From Enterobacteriaceae bacterium (GTDB lineage Bacteria; Pseudomonadota; Gammaproteobacteria; Enterobacterales; Enterobacteriaceae), in assembly GCA_902363335.1 (NCBI GenBank), contig CABIZV010000002.1:310001-374000 (forward strand): DNA of 64,000 nucleotides, given 5' to 3'. Below, piece after piece: positions 36,338-45,188 of the stretch. The notes beneath the pieces were generated by a model. The model had not been told where the DNA came from. It searched no databases and was given only the letters and a program-made list of their open reading frames with translations. A program made the translations under genes and the position numbers. How positions within the stretch are numbered: position 1 is the stretch's first letter; each line of letters starts with the position of its first letter.

Positions 36338-36356
36338 AAATGATAATTATTCGTAA
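36338..36356. promoter_or_regulatory. Fur-like box between fepB and entC
   Basis: The stretch AAATGATAATTATTCGTAA contains a good GATAAT-TATTCG-type hexamer pair, and more AT-rich half-sites follow to about 36367. It lies 27 bases upstream of the entC start, where E. coli has a Fur-controlled divergent promoter. Confidence 0.75.
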
Positions 36357-36382
36357 TATCTTTATCGTTTTTGGAGGATGAT

Positions 36383-37564
36383 ATGGAAACGTCAGTGGCT
36401 GACCAAACGCAAAAACAGCAGCACCAGACCCTCGTCCCGGCGGACAGCTTTTTCTTTATGTCGCCGTTTCGCAGTTTTACCACCTCGGGCTGCTTCACGC
36501 GCTTGACCTGCCCGGCGCAAGGGGGCGAAGCGCCGGAAAGCGCTTTCCAGCAAGAGCTTGCGTCCGCCTTTGCGGCGGCAAAAGCGGCTGGAATTGCCAA
36601 CCCGGTGATGGTTGGTGCCATCCCATTCGATACCCGTCAGCCTTCCGCGCTGTTTATCCCTGAGCGTTGCGAGGCGTTTTCGCGTCCCGCCAAACAGAAG
36701 TCGTCGCGCTATCAGGCGTCACGCGAGCCGATGACAGTCACCGCACGCCAGGAAATTCCTGAACATCCCGTTTTCCTCGATATGGTGGCTAAAGCCGCGG
36801 CGCTGACGGCGACGCCGCAGGTCGACAAAGTGGTGCTCTCGCGCTTGATTGATATCCAGGCCGCGCAAAAGCTCGACAGCGGCGCGCTGCTGGAACGTTT
36901 AGTGGCGCAAAACCCCGCCAGCTTTAACTTCCACGTTCCGCTACCGGACGGCGGCGTTTTGCTGGGCGCGAGTCCTGAGCTGCTGCTGCGTAAAGACGGC
37001 GACCATTACAGCTCTCTGCCGCTGGCCGGTTCCGCTCGCCGTCAGCCGGATGACGTTCTCGACAGGGAAGCGGGCAACCGTCTGCTGGCATCGGAAAAAG
37101 ACCGTCACGAGCACGAGCTGGTGACCCAGTCGATGAAACAGACGCTGACTCCGCGTAGCGTCGAACTGACGCTGCCGCAGACCCCGCAGCTGATTACCAC
37201 GCCAACCCTCTGGCATCTCGCCACGCCGATTGAAGGTCAGGCCCGGCCTTGCGAAAACGCCTTAACGCTGGCCTGCCTGCTGCACCCAACGCCGGCGCTG
37301 AGCGGTTTCCCGCATGAGGTCGCAAAGCAGGTGATTGCCGAGCTGGAACCGTTCGAGCGAGACCTGTTCGGCGGGATTGTCGGCTGGTGTGACGCCGAAG
37401 GTAACGGCGAGTGGGTGGTAACCATCCGCTGCGCGCGGGTGAAGGACAATAGCGTGCGCCTGTTTGCCGGGGCAGGGATTGTGCCCGCCTCATCGCCAGA
37501 GTCTGAGTGGCGCGAAACCGGCGTCAAACTTTCTACCATGCTGAATGTTTTCGGCCTGCATTAA
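36383..37564 (+). CDS. entC: Isochorismate synthase EntC
   Basis: 393 residues from the ATG at 36383 (METSVADQ), with TTGGAGG just upstream; an in-frame TTG at 36371 is part of that ribosome site. It converts chorismate to isochorismate, the first enterobactin step. The chorismate-binding domain shows VDKVVLSRLID (about 153-163), PLAGSARRQPD (about 217-227), ASEKDRHEHELV (about 236-247) and C-terminal RLFAGAGIVPASSPESEW. Heads entCEBAH. Confidence 0.97.
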   Translation: METSVADQTQKQQHQTLVPADSFFFMSPFRSFTTSGCFTRLTCPAQGGEAPESAFQQELASAFAAAKAAGIANPVMVGAIPFDTRQPSALFIPERCEAFSRPAKQKSSRYQASREPMTVTARQEIPEHPVFLDMVAKAAALTATPQVDKVVLSRLIDIQAAQKLDSGALLERLVAQNPASFNFHVPLPDGGVLLGASPELLLRKDGDHYSSLPLAGSARRQPDDVLDREAGNRLLASEKDRHEHELVTQSMKQTLTPRSVELTLPQTPQLITTPTLWHLATPIEGQARPCENALTLACLLHPTPALSGFPHEVAKQVIAELEPFERDLFGGIVGWCDAEGNGEWVVTIRCARVKDNSVRLFAGAGIVPASSPESEWRETGVKLSTMLNVFGLH

Positions 37565-37573
37565 GGAACCCCA

Positions 37574-39178
37574 ATGACCGTGGAATTTACCCGCTGGCCG
37601 GAGGCGCTTGCGGCGCGCTATCGTGAAAAAGGCTACTGGCAGGATCTGCCGTTGACGGAAATGCTGACCCGCCATGCGGACAGTGACGCGATAGCGGTAA
37701 TTGATGGTGAACGCCAGATAAGCTACCGCCAGATGAATCACTCCATCGATAATCTTGCCGCCGTGTTGCAAAGCAAAGGACTCAAACGCGGTGAAACCGC
37801 GCTGGTGCAGCTGGGCAATATTGCTGAATTTTATGTCACGCTGTTTGCGCTACTGAAAATCGGCGTCGCGCCGGTGAATGCGCTGTTCAGCCATCAGCGC
37901 AGTGAGCTTAATGCCTACGCCGAACAGATTGCGCCCGCGGCGCTGATTGCCGACCGTACCCATGCGCTGTTTGGCGATGATGCGTTCCTCAATACCTTCT
38001 GCGAGCGGCACCGTTCGCTGCGCGTGGTGCTGCTGCGCCAGGGCGAGGGCGAGCATGCGCTGGAGGCGGCGATTGACCGCCCGGCGGTCAACTTTATCGC
38101 CACGCCGACCGCCGCCGATGAGGTAGCTTTCTTTCAGCTTTCCGGCGGCAGTACCGGCACGCCGAAGCTGATTCCCCGTACCCACAACGATTATTACTAC
38201 AGCATTCGCCGCAGTAATGAGATTTGCCGTTTCGATCCTAAGACGCGCTATCTGTGTGCCATTCCGTCGGCGCACAACTACGCCATGAGTTCGCCGGGCG
38301 CGCTCGGCGTTTTCCTCGCTGAAGGCACGGTGGTGCTGGCGGCGGATCCAAGCCCCACGCTGTGCTTCCCGCTGATTGAAAAACATCAGGTTAACGTCGC
38401 AGCGCTGGTGCCGCCTGCCGTCAGTCTGTGGCTACAGGCGATTGGAGAGTGGGGCAGCAACGCGCAGCTTCGCTCGTTGACGCTGTTACAGGTTGGCGGT
38501 GCGCGGTTGTCGGCGACGCTGGCGGCGCGCATTCCTGCGGAAATTGGCTGCCAGCTACAGCAGGTGTTCGGCATGGCGGAAGGGCTTGTGAACTACACCC
38601 GCCTGGATGATTCACCGGAGAAAATCCTCAATACCCAGGGCTATCCGATGTGCCCGGATGATGAAGTGTGGGTGGCGGATGCTGACGGCAATCCTCTGCC
38701 GCGCGGTGAGGTTGGACGGCTGATGACCCGAGGCCCCTATACCTTCCGCGGCTACTACAAAAGTCCTGAGCACAATGCCAGCGCCTTTGATGCCGAGGGT
38801 TTTTATTGCTCCGGCGATCTTATTGCCATCGATGAGGACGGCTACATCACCGTCGAGGGGCGCGAGAAAGATCAGATTAACCGCGGCGGCGAGAAGATTG
38901 CCGCTGAAGAGATTGAAAACCTGCTGCTGCGCCATGAAGCGGTTATCTATGCGGCGTTAGTGAGCATGGAAGATAGCCTGCTGGGCGAGAAAAGCTGCGC
39001 GTATCTGGTGGTGAAAGAACCGCTGCGCGCAGTAGAAGTGCGCCGCTTCCTGCGTGAGCAAGGGGTGGCTGAATTTAAACTGCCTGACCGCGTCGAGTGC
39101 GTAGATGAACTGCCGCTGACCCACGTCGGTAAGGTCGATAAAAAACAATTACGTCAGTGGCTGGCGAGCCGTTCGTAG
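37574..39178 (+). CDS. entE: 2,3-dihydroxybenzoate-AMP ligase EntE
   Basis: 534 residues (E. coli 536). An ANL-family adenylating enzyme: P-loop SGGSTGTPKLIPRTHNDY (about 190-207), core FGMAEGLVNYTRLDD (about 332-346), hinge EGREKDQINRGGEKIA (about 431-446) with the C-terminal catalytic Lys in VGKVDKKQLRQW. It activates 2,3-dihydroxybenzoate and loads it on the EntB carrier domain. Begins nine bases after entC. Confidence 0.97.
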   Translation: MTVEFTRWPEALAARYREKGYWQDLPLTEMLTRHADSDAIAVIDGERQISYRQMNHSIDNLAAVLQSKGLKRGETALVQLGNIAEFYVTLFALLKIGVAPVNALFSHQRSELNAYAEQIAPAALIADRTHALFGDDAFLNTFCERHRSLRVVLLRQGEGEHALEAAIDRPAVNFIATPTAADEVAFFQLSGGSTGTPKLIPRTHNDYYYSIRRSNEICRFDPKTRYLCAIPSAHNYAMSSPGALGVFLAEGTVVLAADPSPTLCFPLIEKHQVNVAALVPPAVSLWLQAIGEWGSNAQLRSLTLLQVGGARLSATLAARIPAEIGCQLQQVFGMAEGLVNYTRLDDSPEKILNTQGYPMCPDDEVWVADADGNPLPRGEVGRLMTRGPYTFRGYYKSPEHNASAFDAEGFYCSGDLIAIDEDGYITVEGREKDQINRGGEKIAAEEIENLLLRHEAVIYAALVSMEDSLLGEKSCAYLVVKEPLRAVEVRRFLREQGVAEFKLPDRVECVDELPLTHVGKVDKKQLRQWLASRS

Positions 39179-39197
39179 GGCTAAAGGAGACAATAAA

Positions 39198-40052
39198 ATG
39201 GCGATTCCAAAATTACAGGGCTATGCGCTGCCAACCGCGCTGGATCTTCCCGAAAACAAGGTCAACTGGGCCTTTGAACCGGCGCGCGCGGCGCTGCTGA
39301 TTCACGATATGCAGGAATATTTCCTCAATTTCTGGGGCGACGACAGCGAGATGATGGAGAAGGTAGTAGCGAACATCGCCGCCCTGCGTGATTTCTGCAA
39401 AAAGAACGGTATTCCGGTTTATTACACCGCCCAGCCGAAAGAGCAGAGCGACGAAGACCGTGCGCTGCTGAACGATATGTGGGGGCCGGGTCTGACCCGC
39501 TCGCCGGAGCAACAGCGAGTGATTGCCGCGCTGGCCCCGGATGAAGACGACACTGTGCTGGTGAAATGGCGTTACAGCGCGTTTCATCGTTCCCCGCTTG
39601 AGCAGATGCTCAAAGAGAGCGGGCGCAACCAGTTAATCATCACCGGCGTGTATGCGCATATCGGCTGCATGACCACCGCCACCGATGCGTTTATGCGCGA
39701 CATTAAGCCGTTCTTTGTTGCCGATGCGCTGGCGGATTTCAGCCGTGATGAGCATTTGATGTCCCTGAAATACGTGGCCGGTCGCAGCGGTCGCGTGGTG
39801 ATGACCGACGAACTGCTGCCGTCGGTTCCGGCGAGTAAAGAGGCTCTGCGCGCCCAGATTTTGCCGCTGCTGGATGAGTCTGACGAGCCGTTTGATGACG
39901 ATAATCTGATTGATTACGGTCTGGATTCGGTACGGATGATGGCGCTGGCGGCGCGCTGGCGCAAAGTCCACGGCGACATTGATTTTGTGATGTTGGCGAA
40001 AAATCCGAGCATTGACGCCTGGTGGGCGCTGCTCTCCCGCGAGGTGAAATAA
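39198..40052 (+). CDS. entB: Isochorismatase / aryl carrier protein EntB
   Basis: 284 residues (E. coli 285). The N-terminal isochorismatase domain (ALLIHDMQEYF at about 31-41, including the active-site Asp; GVYAHIGCMTTATDAF) cleaves isochorismate to 2,3-dihydro-2,3-dihydroxybenzoate. The C-terminal aryl carrier domain has DYGLDSVRMM (Ser near 244), the phosphopantetheine site filled by EntD. AAAGGAG precedes the start. Stop overlaps the entA start by one base. Confidence 0.97.
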   Translation: MAIPKLQGYALPTALDLPENKVNWAFEPARAALLIHDMQEYFLNFWGDDSEMMEKVVANIAALRDFCKKNGIPVYYTAQPKEQSDEDRALLNDMWGPGLTRSPEQQRVIAALAPDEDDTVLVKWRYSAFHRSPLEQMLKESGRNQLIITGVYAHIGCMTTATDAFMRDIKPFFVADALADFSRDEHLMSLKYVAGRSGRVVMTDELLPSVPASKEALRAQILPLLDESDEPFDDDNLIDYGLDSVRMMALAARWRKVHGDIDFVMLAKNPSIDAWWALLSREVK

Positions 40053-40807
40053 TGGCCGGGTTTGATTTTGGCGGTCAGACCGTGTGGGTGACCGGCGCGG
40101 GCAAAGGGATTGGCTACACGACCGCGCTGGCGTTTGTGGCGGCGGGGGCAAACGTGACCGGATTCGATCGGGCGTTTGACGGTGAAGATTATCCGTTTGC
40201 CACTGAAGTGCTGGATGTGGCGGATGCACAGCAGGTGGCGCAGGTGTGCGAGCGTCTGTTGGCGAAAACTGAACGCCTCGACGTATTGGTGAATGCGGCG
40301 GGGATCCTGCGCATGGGCGCCACCGATGCGCTAAGCCACGACGATTGGCAGCAGACCTTCGCGGTCAACGTCGGCGGGGCGTTTAATCTGTTCCAGCAGA
40401 CGATGGCGCAGTTTCGTCAACAGCAGGGCGGGGCGATTGTCACCGTCGCGTCTGATGCTGCGCACACGCCGCGTATCGGCATGAGCGCTTACGGCGCGTC
40501 GAAGGCGGCGCTTTCAAGTCTGGCGCTGACCGTTGGGCTGGAATTAGCAAGCCATGGGGTGCGCTGCAATATTGTGTCACCAGGCTCAACCGATACCGAC
40601 ATGCAGCGCGTGCTGTGGGTGAGCGATGATGCCGAGCAGCAGCGTATTCGCGGCTTTGGCGAACAGTTTAAGCTGGGCATTCCGCTGGGTAAAATCGCTC
40701 GCCCGCAAGAGATCGCTAACACGATCTTGTTCCTCGCCTCGGATTACGCCAGCCACATCACGTTGCAGGACATCGTGGTGGACGGTGGGTCAACGTTAGG
40801 AGCGTGA
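40052..40807 (+). CDS. entA: 2,3-dihydro-2,3-dihydroxybenzoate dehydrogenase EntA
   Basis: 251 residues from the ATG at 40052 (TAATG overlap with entB). A short-chain dehydrogenase: VTGAGKGIGYTTALAF (about 11-26), NAAGILRMG (about 82-90), Ser-Tyr-Lys catalytic set with SAYGASKAALSSL (about 146-158), VSPGSTDTDM. It uses NAD+ to form 2,3-dihydroxybenzoate. The nearly identical E. coli segment DAEQQRIRGFGEQFKLGIPLG is kept. Confidence 0.97.
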   Translation: MAGFDFGGQTVWVTGAGKGIGYTTALAFVAAGANVTGFDRAFDGEDYPFATEVLDVADAQQVAQVCERLLAKTERLDVLVNAAGILRMGATDALSHDDWQQTFAVNVGGAFNLFQQTMAQFRQQQGGAIVTVASDAAHTPRIGMSAYGASKAALSSLALTVGLELASHGVRCNIVSPGSTDTDMQRVLWVSDDAEQQRIRGFGEQFKLGIPLGKIARPQEIANTILFLASDYASHITLQDIVVDGGSTLGA

Positions 40808-40808
40808 G

Positions 40809-41222
40809 ATGATCTGGAAACGTCATTTAACCCTTGATGAGCTCAATGCGACCAGCGATAACACCATGGTGGCGCATCTGGGCATCGTTTATACCCATAT
40901 TGGCGATGACAGTCTGGAAGCGGTGATGCCGGTGGATAGCCGTACCCATCAGCCGTTTGGCTTGCTGCACGGCGGAGCATCGGCGGCGCTGGCGGAAACG
41001 TTAGGTTCAATGGCCGGTTTTTTGATGACCCGCGAAGGACAATGCGTGGTGGGAACGGAGCTTAACGCCACGCACCATCGCCCGGTGTCACAGGGGCAGG
41101 TGCGGGCGGTTTGCCAGCCGCTGCATACAGGGCGTCAAAGCCAGAGCTGGGAGATTGTGGTGTTTGATGAGCAGGGCCGACGCTGTTGTACCTGCCGGTT
41201 AGGTACGGCGGTGCTCGGTTAA
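40809..41222 (+). CDS. entH: Proofreading hotdog thioesterase EntH
   Basis: 137 residues with a hotdog fold: AHLGIVYTHIGDDSLEAVMPVDSRTHQPFGLLHGGASAALAETLGS spans about 20-65, including the catalytic Glu in the HGGASAALAET helix. It hydrolyses wrongly charged aryl or acyl groups from the EntB carrier domain. Starts one base after the entA stop; last gene of entCEBAH. Confidence 0.95.
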   Translation: MIWKRHLTLDELNATSDNTMVAHLGIVYTHIGDDSLEAVMPVDSRTHQPFGLLHGGASAALAETLGSMAGFLMTREGQCVVGTELNATHHRPVSQGQVRAVCQPLHTGRQSQSWEIVVFDEQGRRCCTCRLGTAVLG

Positions 41223-41237
41223 GTATTGTGCCCGTTC

Positions 41238-41303
41238 CCTGCGGCGCTGCGCTTGGCCGGGCTACCACGAATGTAGCCCGGGCGAGGCGAAGCCGACCCC
41301 GGG
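41238..41303. repeat. Inverted pair of GTAG-headed palindromes after entH
   Basis: A left arm GCGGCGCTGCGCTTGGCCGG and CTAC face a right arm GTAGCCCGGGCGAGGCGAAG and GACCCCGGG, giving two head-to-head copies of the second repeat family. They lie between entH and the cstA promoter region and may form a terminator-like hairpin. Confidence 0.75.
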
Positions 41304-41349
41304 AAGTTCACTTTTTTCGCTTCCAGTTCTCATCCATTTTTCTGACTTA

Positions 41350-41365
41350 AGTGATCCCGTTAACA
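41350..41365 (+). promoter_or_regulatory. Candidate CRP site upstream of cstA
   Basis: AGTGA-N6-TAACA matches the TGTGA-N6-TCACA consensus at four of five positions in each arm. It is 118 bp before the cstA start; cstA is a CRP-dependent carbon-starvation gene in E. coli. The match alone is modest. Confidence 0.4.
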
Positions 41366-41482
41366 CTGTGATGTAAAAGTCAGGTTCACTTCCTGTTCAT
41401 ATCCGTTTCTAAGATGTTAAATCAGAGGTGTTTCTATGGACACAAAATGTAACATCCTCTGCTACTGATACGGAAAACAACG

Positions 41483-43588
41483 ATGAACAATTCAGGGAAA
41501 TACCTTATATGGGCATTGCTCTCCATTGTCGGAGCGTTTGCCCTGGGCTATATCGCCCTTAACCGTGGTGAACAGATAAACGCGCTGTGGATCGTCGTAG
41601 CGGCGGTTTGCGTTTATCTTATTGCCTACCGTTTTTATGGCCTCTATATCGCGAAAAAGGTTTTGCAGGTTGACCCCACGCGTATGACACCAGCGGTGCG
41701 TCATAACGATGGTCTTGATTATGTACCGACCGACAAAAAAGTGCTGTTCGGTCACCATTTTGCGGCGATTGCCGGGGCAGGCCCGCTGGTGGGGCCGGTG
41801 CTGGCGGCGCAGATGGGCTATCTGCCGGGGATGATCTGGCTGCTGGCAGGCGTGGTGCTTGCCGGAGCGGTACAGGACTTTATGGTGCTGTTTGTCTCCA
41901 CGCGCCGTGATGGCCGCTCGTTGGGCGAACTGGTACGTGAAGAGATGGGCCCGACCGCAGGCGTCATCGCACTGATTGCCACCTTTATGATCATGGTGAT
42001 CATCCTGGCGGTACTGGCGATGATCGTGGTGAAAGCGCTGACCCACAGCCCATGGGGCACCTACACCGTGGCCTTTACCATCCCGCTGGCGCTGTTTATG
42101 GGGATTTATATCCGCTATCTGCGCCCGGGGCGTATTGGTGAAGTGTCGGTTATCGGCCTCGTTATGTTGGTGTTTGCCATCATTTCCGGCGGCTGGGTGG
42201 CAGAAAGCGCGACCTGGGCACCGTGGTTTGATTACACCGGTGTACAGCTGACCTGGATGCTGGTGGGCTATGGCTTTGTGGCCTCGGTACTGCCGGTGTG
42301 GCTGCTGCTGGCGCCGCGCGACTATCTCTCCACCTTCCTGAAAATCGGCACCATCGTCGGCCTGGCGATTGGCATTCTGATTATGCGTCCAACCCTGACC
42401 ATGCCGGCGCTGACCAAATTCGTCGACGGCACCGGCCCGGTATGGACCGGCGATCTGTTCCCGTTCTTGTTTATCACCATTGCCTGTGGTGCGGTGTCTG
42501 GCTTCCACGCGTTGATTGCATCCGGCACCACGCCGAAAATGCTGGCGAACGAAGGTCAGGCCTGCTTTATCGGTTACGGTGGCATGCTGATGGAATCCTT
42601 TGTCGCCATTATGGCGCTGGTTTCAGCCTGTATTATTGACCCGGGCGTCTACTTTGCGATGAACAGTCCGATGGCGATGCTGGCCCCTGCCGGTACCGCT
42701 GATGTGGTGGCGTCTGCCGCGCAGGTGGTCAGTAGCTGGGGCTTTGCGGTGACGCCGGATCTGCTGCATCAGATTGCCAATGAAGTGGGCGAACAGTCGA
42801 TTATCTCCCGTGCGGGCGGTGCGCCGACGCTGGCGGTGGGGATGGCCTACATCCTGCACGGTGCGCTGGGCGGCCTGATGGACGTGGCGTTCTGGTATCA
42901 CTTCGCCATTTTGTTTGAAGCGCTGTTTATCCTGACGGCGGTCGATGCCGGTACGCGTGCGGCACGCTTTATGCTGCAAGACCTGCTCGGCGTTATCAGC
43001 CCGGGGCTCAAGCGCACCGACTCACTGCCCGCGAACTTACTGGCAACGGCGCTGTGCGTGCTGGCCTGGGGCTACTTCCTGCATCAAGGGGTCGTTGACC
43101 CGCTGGGCGGCATTAACACGCTGTGGCCGCTGTTCGGTATTGCTAACCAGATGCTGGCCGGTATGGCGCTGATGCTCTGTGCGGTGGTACTGTTCAAGAT
43201 GAAACGTCAGCGTTATGCGTGGGTGGCACTGGTGCCAACTGCCTGGCTGCTGGTGTGTACGCTGGTTGCCGGTTGGCAAAAATCGTTTAGCGAAGATACC
43301 CGCGTGGGCTTCCTGGCGATTGCCAACAAGTTCCAGGCGATGATCGACAGCGGCAATATCCCGCCGCAGTACACCGAATCGCAGCTGACGCAGCTGGTGT
43401 TCAATAACCGTCTGGATGCGGGGCTGACGATCTTCTTTATGGTGGTGGTCGTGGTGCTGGCGGTGTTTTCCATCAAAACCGCGCTGGCGGCGTTGAAAGA
43501 AGATAAGCCAACGGCAAAAGAGACCCCGTACGAGCCGATGCCGGCGGATGCGGAGAATCTGGTGGCGCAGGCGAAACGCGCGCATTAA
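41483..43588 (+). CDS. cstA: Peptide/pyruvate transporter CstA (carbon starvation protein)
   Basis: 701 residues, the same length as E. coli CstA, with about 16-18 membrane helices. Conserved LFGHHFAAIAGAGPLVGPVL (about 88-107) and GCAVSGFHALIASGTTPK-like segment (about 337-353). It imports pyruvate or peptides on entry to starvation. Weak ribosome site (GGA), consistent with CsrA-type translational repression known for E. coli cstA; I did not map GGA motifs in detail. ybdD follows after a repeat cluster. Confidence 0.95.
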   Translation: MNNSGKYLIWALLSIVGAFALGYIALNRGEQINALWIVVAAVCVYLIAYRFYGLYIAKKVLQVDPTRMTPAVRHNDGLDYVPTDKKVLFGHHFAAIAGAGPLVGPVLAAQMGYLPGMIWLLAGVVLAGAVQDFMVLFVSTRRDGRSLGELVREEMGPTAGVIALIATFMIMVIILAVLAMIVVKALTHSPWGTYTVAFTIPLALFMGIYIRYLRPGRIGEVSVIGLVMLVFAIISGGWVAESATWAPWFDYTGVQLTWMLVGYGFVASVLPVWLLLAPRDYLSTFLKIGTIVGLAIGILIMRPTLTMPALTKFVDGTGPVWTGDLFPFLFITIACGAVSGFHALIASGTTPKMLANEGQACFIGYGGMLMESFVAIMALVSACIIDPGVYFAMNSPMAMLAPAGTADVVASAAQVVSSWGFAVTPDLLHQIANEVGEQSIISRAGGAPTLAVGMAYILHGALGGLMDVAFWYHFAILFEALFILTAVDAGTRAARFMLQDLLGVISPGLKRTDSLPANLLATALCVLAWGYFLHQGVVDPLGGINTLWPLFGIANQMLAGMALMLCAVVLFKMKRQRYAWVALVPTAWLLVCTLVAGWQKSFSEDTRVGFLAIANKFQAMIDSGNIPPQYTESQLTQLVFNNRLDAGLTIFFMVVVVVLAVFSIKTALAALKEDKPTAKETPYEPMPADAENLVAQAKRAH

Positions 43589-43600
43589 TACGCGTGATTT

Positions 43601-43716
43601 CCCGGTGGCGCTGCGCGTGGTCGGCCTACCGATTGGTGTAGGCCGGATAAGGCGTAGCCGCCATCCGGCAATTGTGCATGATATGTTGTAGCCCGGCCAA
43701 GCGCAGCGCCGCCGGG
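43601..43716. repeat. Composite repeat: REP flanked by inverted GTAG-headed palindromes
   Basis: CCCGGTGGCGCTGCGCGTGG... ending CTAC (43601-43628) and GTAGCCCGGCCAAGCGCAGC... (43688-43716) face each other in inverted orientation, with a standard REP (GTAGGCCGGATAAGGCGTAG..., 43637-43670) between them. The cluster separates cstA from ybdD. Confidence 0.85.
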
Positions 43717-43737
43717 TTCATCCAAAGGATAATGAAG

Positions 43738-43935
43738 ATGTTTGATACCCTCTCAAAAGCCGGAAAATACCTCGGCCAGGCGGCAAAAATGATGATCGGC
43801 GTGCCGGACTACGACAACTACGTCGAGCATATGCGTATCAATCATCCAGACCAGCAACCGATGACCTACGAAGCGTTCTTCCGCGATCGCCAGGACGCGC
43901 GCTATGGCGGAAAGGGCGGAGCGAAGTGCTGCTGA
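43738..43935 (+). CDS. ybdD: Small conserved protein YbdD (KCU-star type)
   Basis: 65 residues from the ATG at 43738 (AAGGA eight bases upstream); an ATG six bases earlier is too close to that site. Reads MFDTLSKAGKYLGQAAK, then the family core VPDYDNYVEHM, FFRDRQDARYGG and a Cys-Cys C-terminus. It is the conserved companion of CstA-type transporters and is reported to be needed for pyruvate uptake by the related BtsT system. It lies 150 bp after cstA with repeats between. Confidence 0.93.
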   Translation: MFDTLSKAGKYLGQAAKMMIGVPDYDNYVEHMRINHPDQQPMTYEAFFRDRQDARYGGKGGAKCC

Positions 43936-43944
43936 TGTTTGTTT

Positions 43945-43960
43945 AGACATCTAAACGTCT
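43945..43960 (+). promoter_or_regulatory. Tandem MetJ-type boxes upstream of ybdL
   Basis: AGACATCT (43945-43952) is followed directly by AAACGTCT (43953-43960). Each matches the MetJ met-box consensus AGACGTCT at seven of eight positions, and MetJ binds tandem boxes cooperatively. A plausible promoter with TTGATT (about 43960) and a TATATT-like -10 (about 43986) follows. Methionine repression of ybdL is inferred. Confidence 0.8.
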
Positions 43961-44027
43961 TGATTGCCAAACCTGCTTGCCGTGTTATATTGCTGTTAAC
44001 ATTGGTCTCACGAGCGGCAGATAACGT

Positions 44028-45188
44028 ATGACAACGAAGCAACTCATCCCCCAAAGTAAACTTCCTCACCTTGGCACTACGATTTTTACCCAGATGAGCG
44101 CGTTGGCACATGAGCATCAGGCTATCAATCTCTCTCAAGGATTTCCCGATTTCGACGGCCCTGCTTATCTTCAGGCGCGGCTGACCCACCATGTGACACA
44201 CGGTGCCAATCAATATGCGCCGATGACCGGCGTACAGGCGCTGCGGGATGCCATTGCCGAGAAAACCGCCGCGCTGTATGGCTATGCGCCGGACGCGAAT
44301 AGCGATATCACGGTCACGGCGGGCGCAACCGAAGCGCTATACGCTGCCATCACCGCGCTGGTACGCACGGGTGATGAAGTTATCTGTTTTGATCCCAGCT
44401 ACGACAGCTATGCTCCGGCGGTTGAACTGTCTGGCGGAATTGTGCAGCGTATTGCTCTGCAACCGCCGCATTTTGGCGTTGACTGGCAGGAATTTGCCGG
44501 GCGGTTAAGCGATAAAACCCGCCTGGTTATCCTTAATACGCCGCACAACCCAACGGCCACGACGTGGCAGGCGGGGGATTTTGAGGCGCTGTGGCAGGCG
44601 ATTGCCGGGCGGGAAATTTATGTGCTGAGCGATGAAGTGTACGAGCATATTTGCTTTGCCGCGCAAGGGCATGCCAGCGTGCTGGCGCATCCTGCGCTTC
44701 GCGAGCGGGCGGTGGCGGTGTCATCGTTTGGCAAAACCTATCATATGACCGGCTGGAAAGTGGGATATTGCATCGCACCTGCGGCCATCAGCACCGAGCT
44801 GCGCAAGGTTCATCAATATCTGACCTTTGCCGTTAACACGCCCGCTCAACTGGCGCTGGCCGATATGCTGCGCGCCGAGCCAGAACATTACCGTCAGCTT
44901 CCTGAGTTTTACCGTGCGCGTCGTGACCTGTTTATTAATGCGTTAAGCCAGAGTCGATTTAAACTTCTGCCCTGCGAGGGCACCTATTTTCTGCTGGCCG
45001 ACTATAGCGCTATTTCTGATTTGGATGACGTGAGTTTCTGCCGCTGGCTGACGACGGAAGTTGGCGTGGCGGCCATACCGTTGTCGGTATTTTGCGCCGC
45101 GCCATTCCCGCATAAACTGATTCGTCTGTGTTTTGCTAAACAGGAATCAACCCTGCTGGCTGCCGCCGAGCGGCTGTGCCAATTGTAG
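44028..45188 (+). CDS. ybdL: Methionine aminotransferase YbdL
   Basis: 386 residues, fold-type I PLP enzyme. Motifs: NLSQGFPDFDGP (about 35-46), NPTATTW (about 172-178), the DEVYEH segment (about 201-206), PLP lysine in SSFGKTYHMTGWKVGY (about 233-248) and C-terminal IRLCFAK. It transaminates methionine and some aromatic amino acids with the matching keto acids, fitting MetJ-type boxes upstream. The stop codon directly abuts the stop of convergent ybdM. Confidence 0.94.
   Translation: MTTKQLIPQSKLPHLGTTIFTQMSALAHEHQAINLSQGFPDFDGPAYLQARLTHHVTHGANQYAPMTGVQALRDAIAEKTAALYGYAPDANSDITVTAGATEALYAAITALVRTGDEVICFDPSYDSYAPAVELSGGIVQRIALQPPHFGVDWQEFAGRLSDKTRLVILNTPHNPTATTWQAGDFEALWQAIAGREIYVLSDEVYEHICFAAQGHASVLAHPALRERAVAVSSFGKTYHMTGWKVGYCIAPAAISTELRKVHQYLTFAVNTPAQLALADMLRAEPEHYRQLPEFYRARRDLFINALSQSRFKLLPCEGTYFLLADYSAISDLDDVSFCRWLTTEVGVAAIPLSVFCAAPFPHKLIRLCFAKQESTLLAAAERLCQL

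Noticed and set aside
41492..42508. 338-codon open frame antisense to cstA
   Set aside because: Fully nested in a strongly conserved gene and very rich in His/Gln/Arg, a typical antisense shadow composition.
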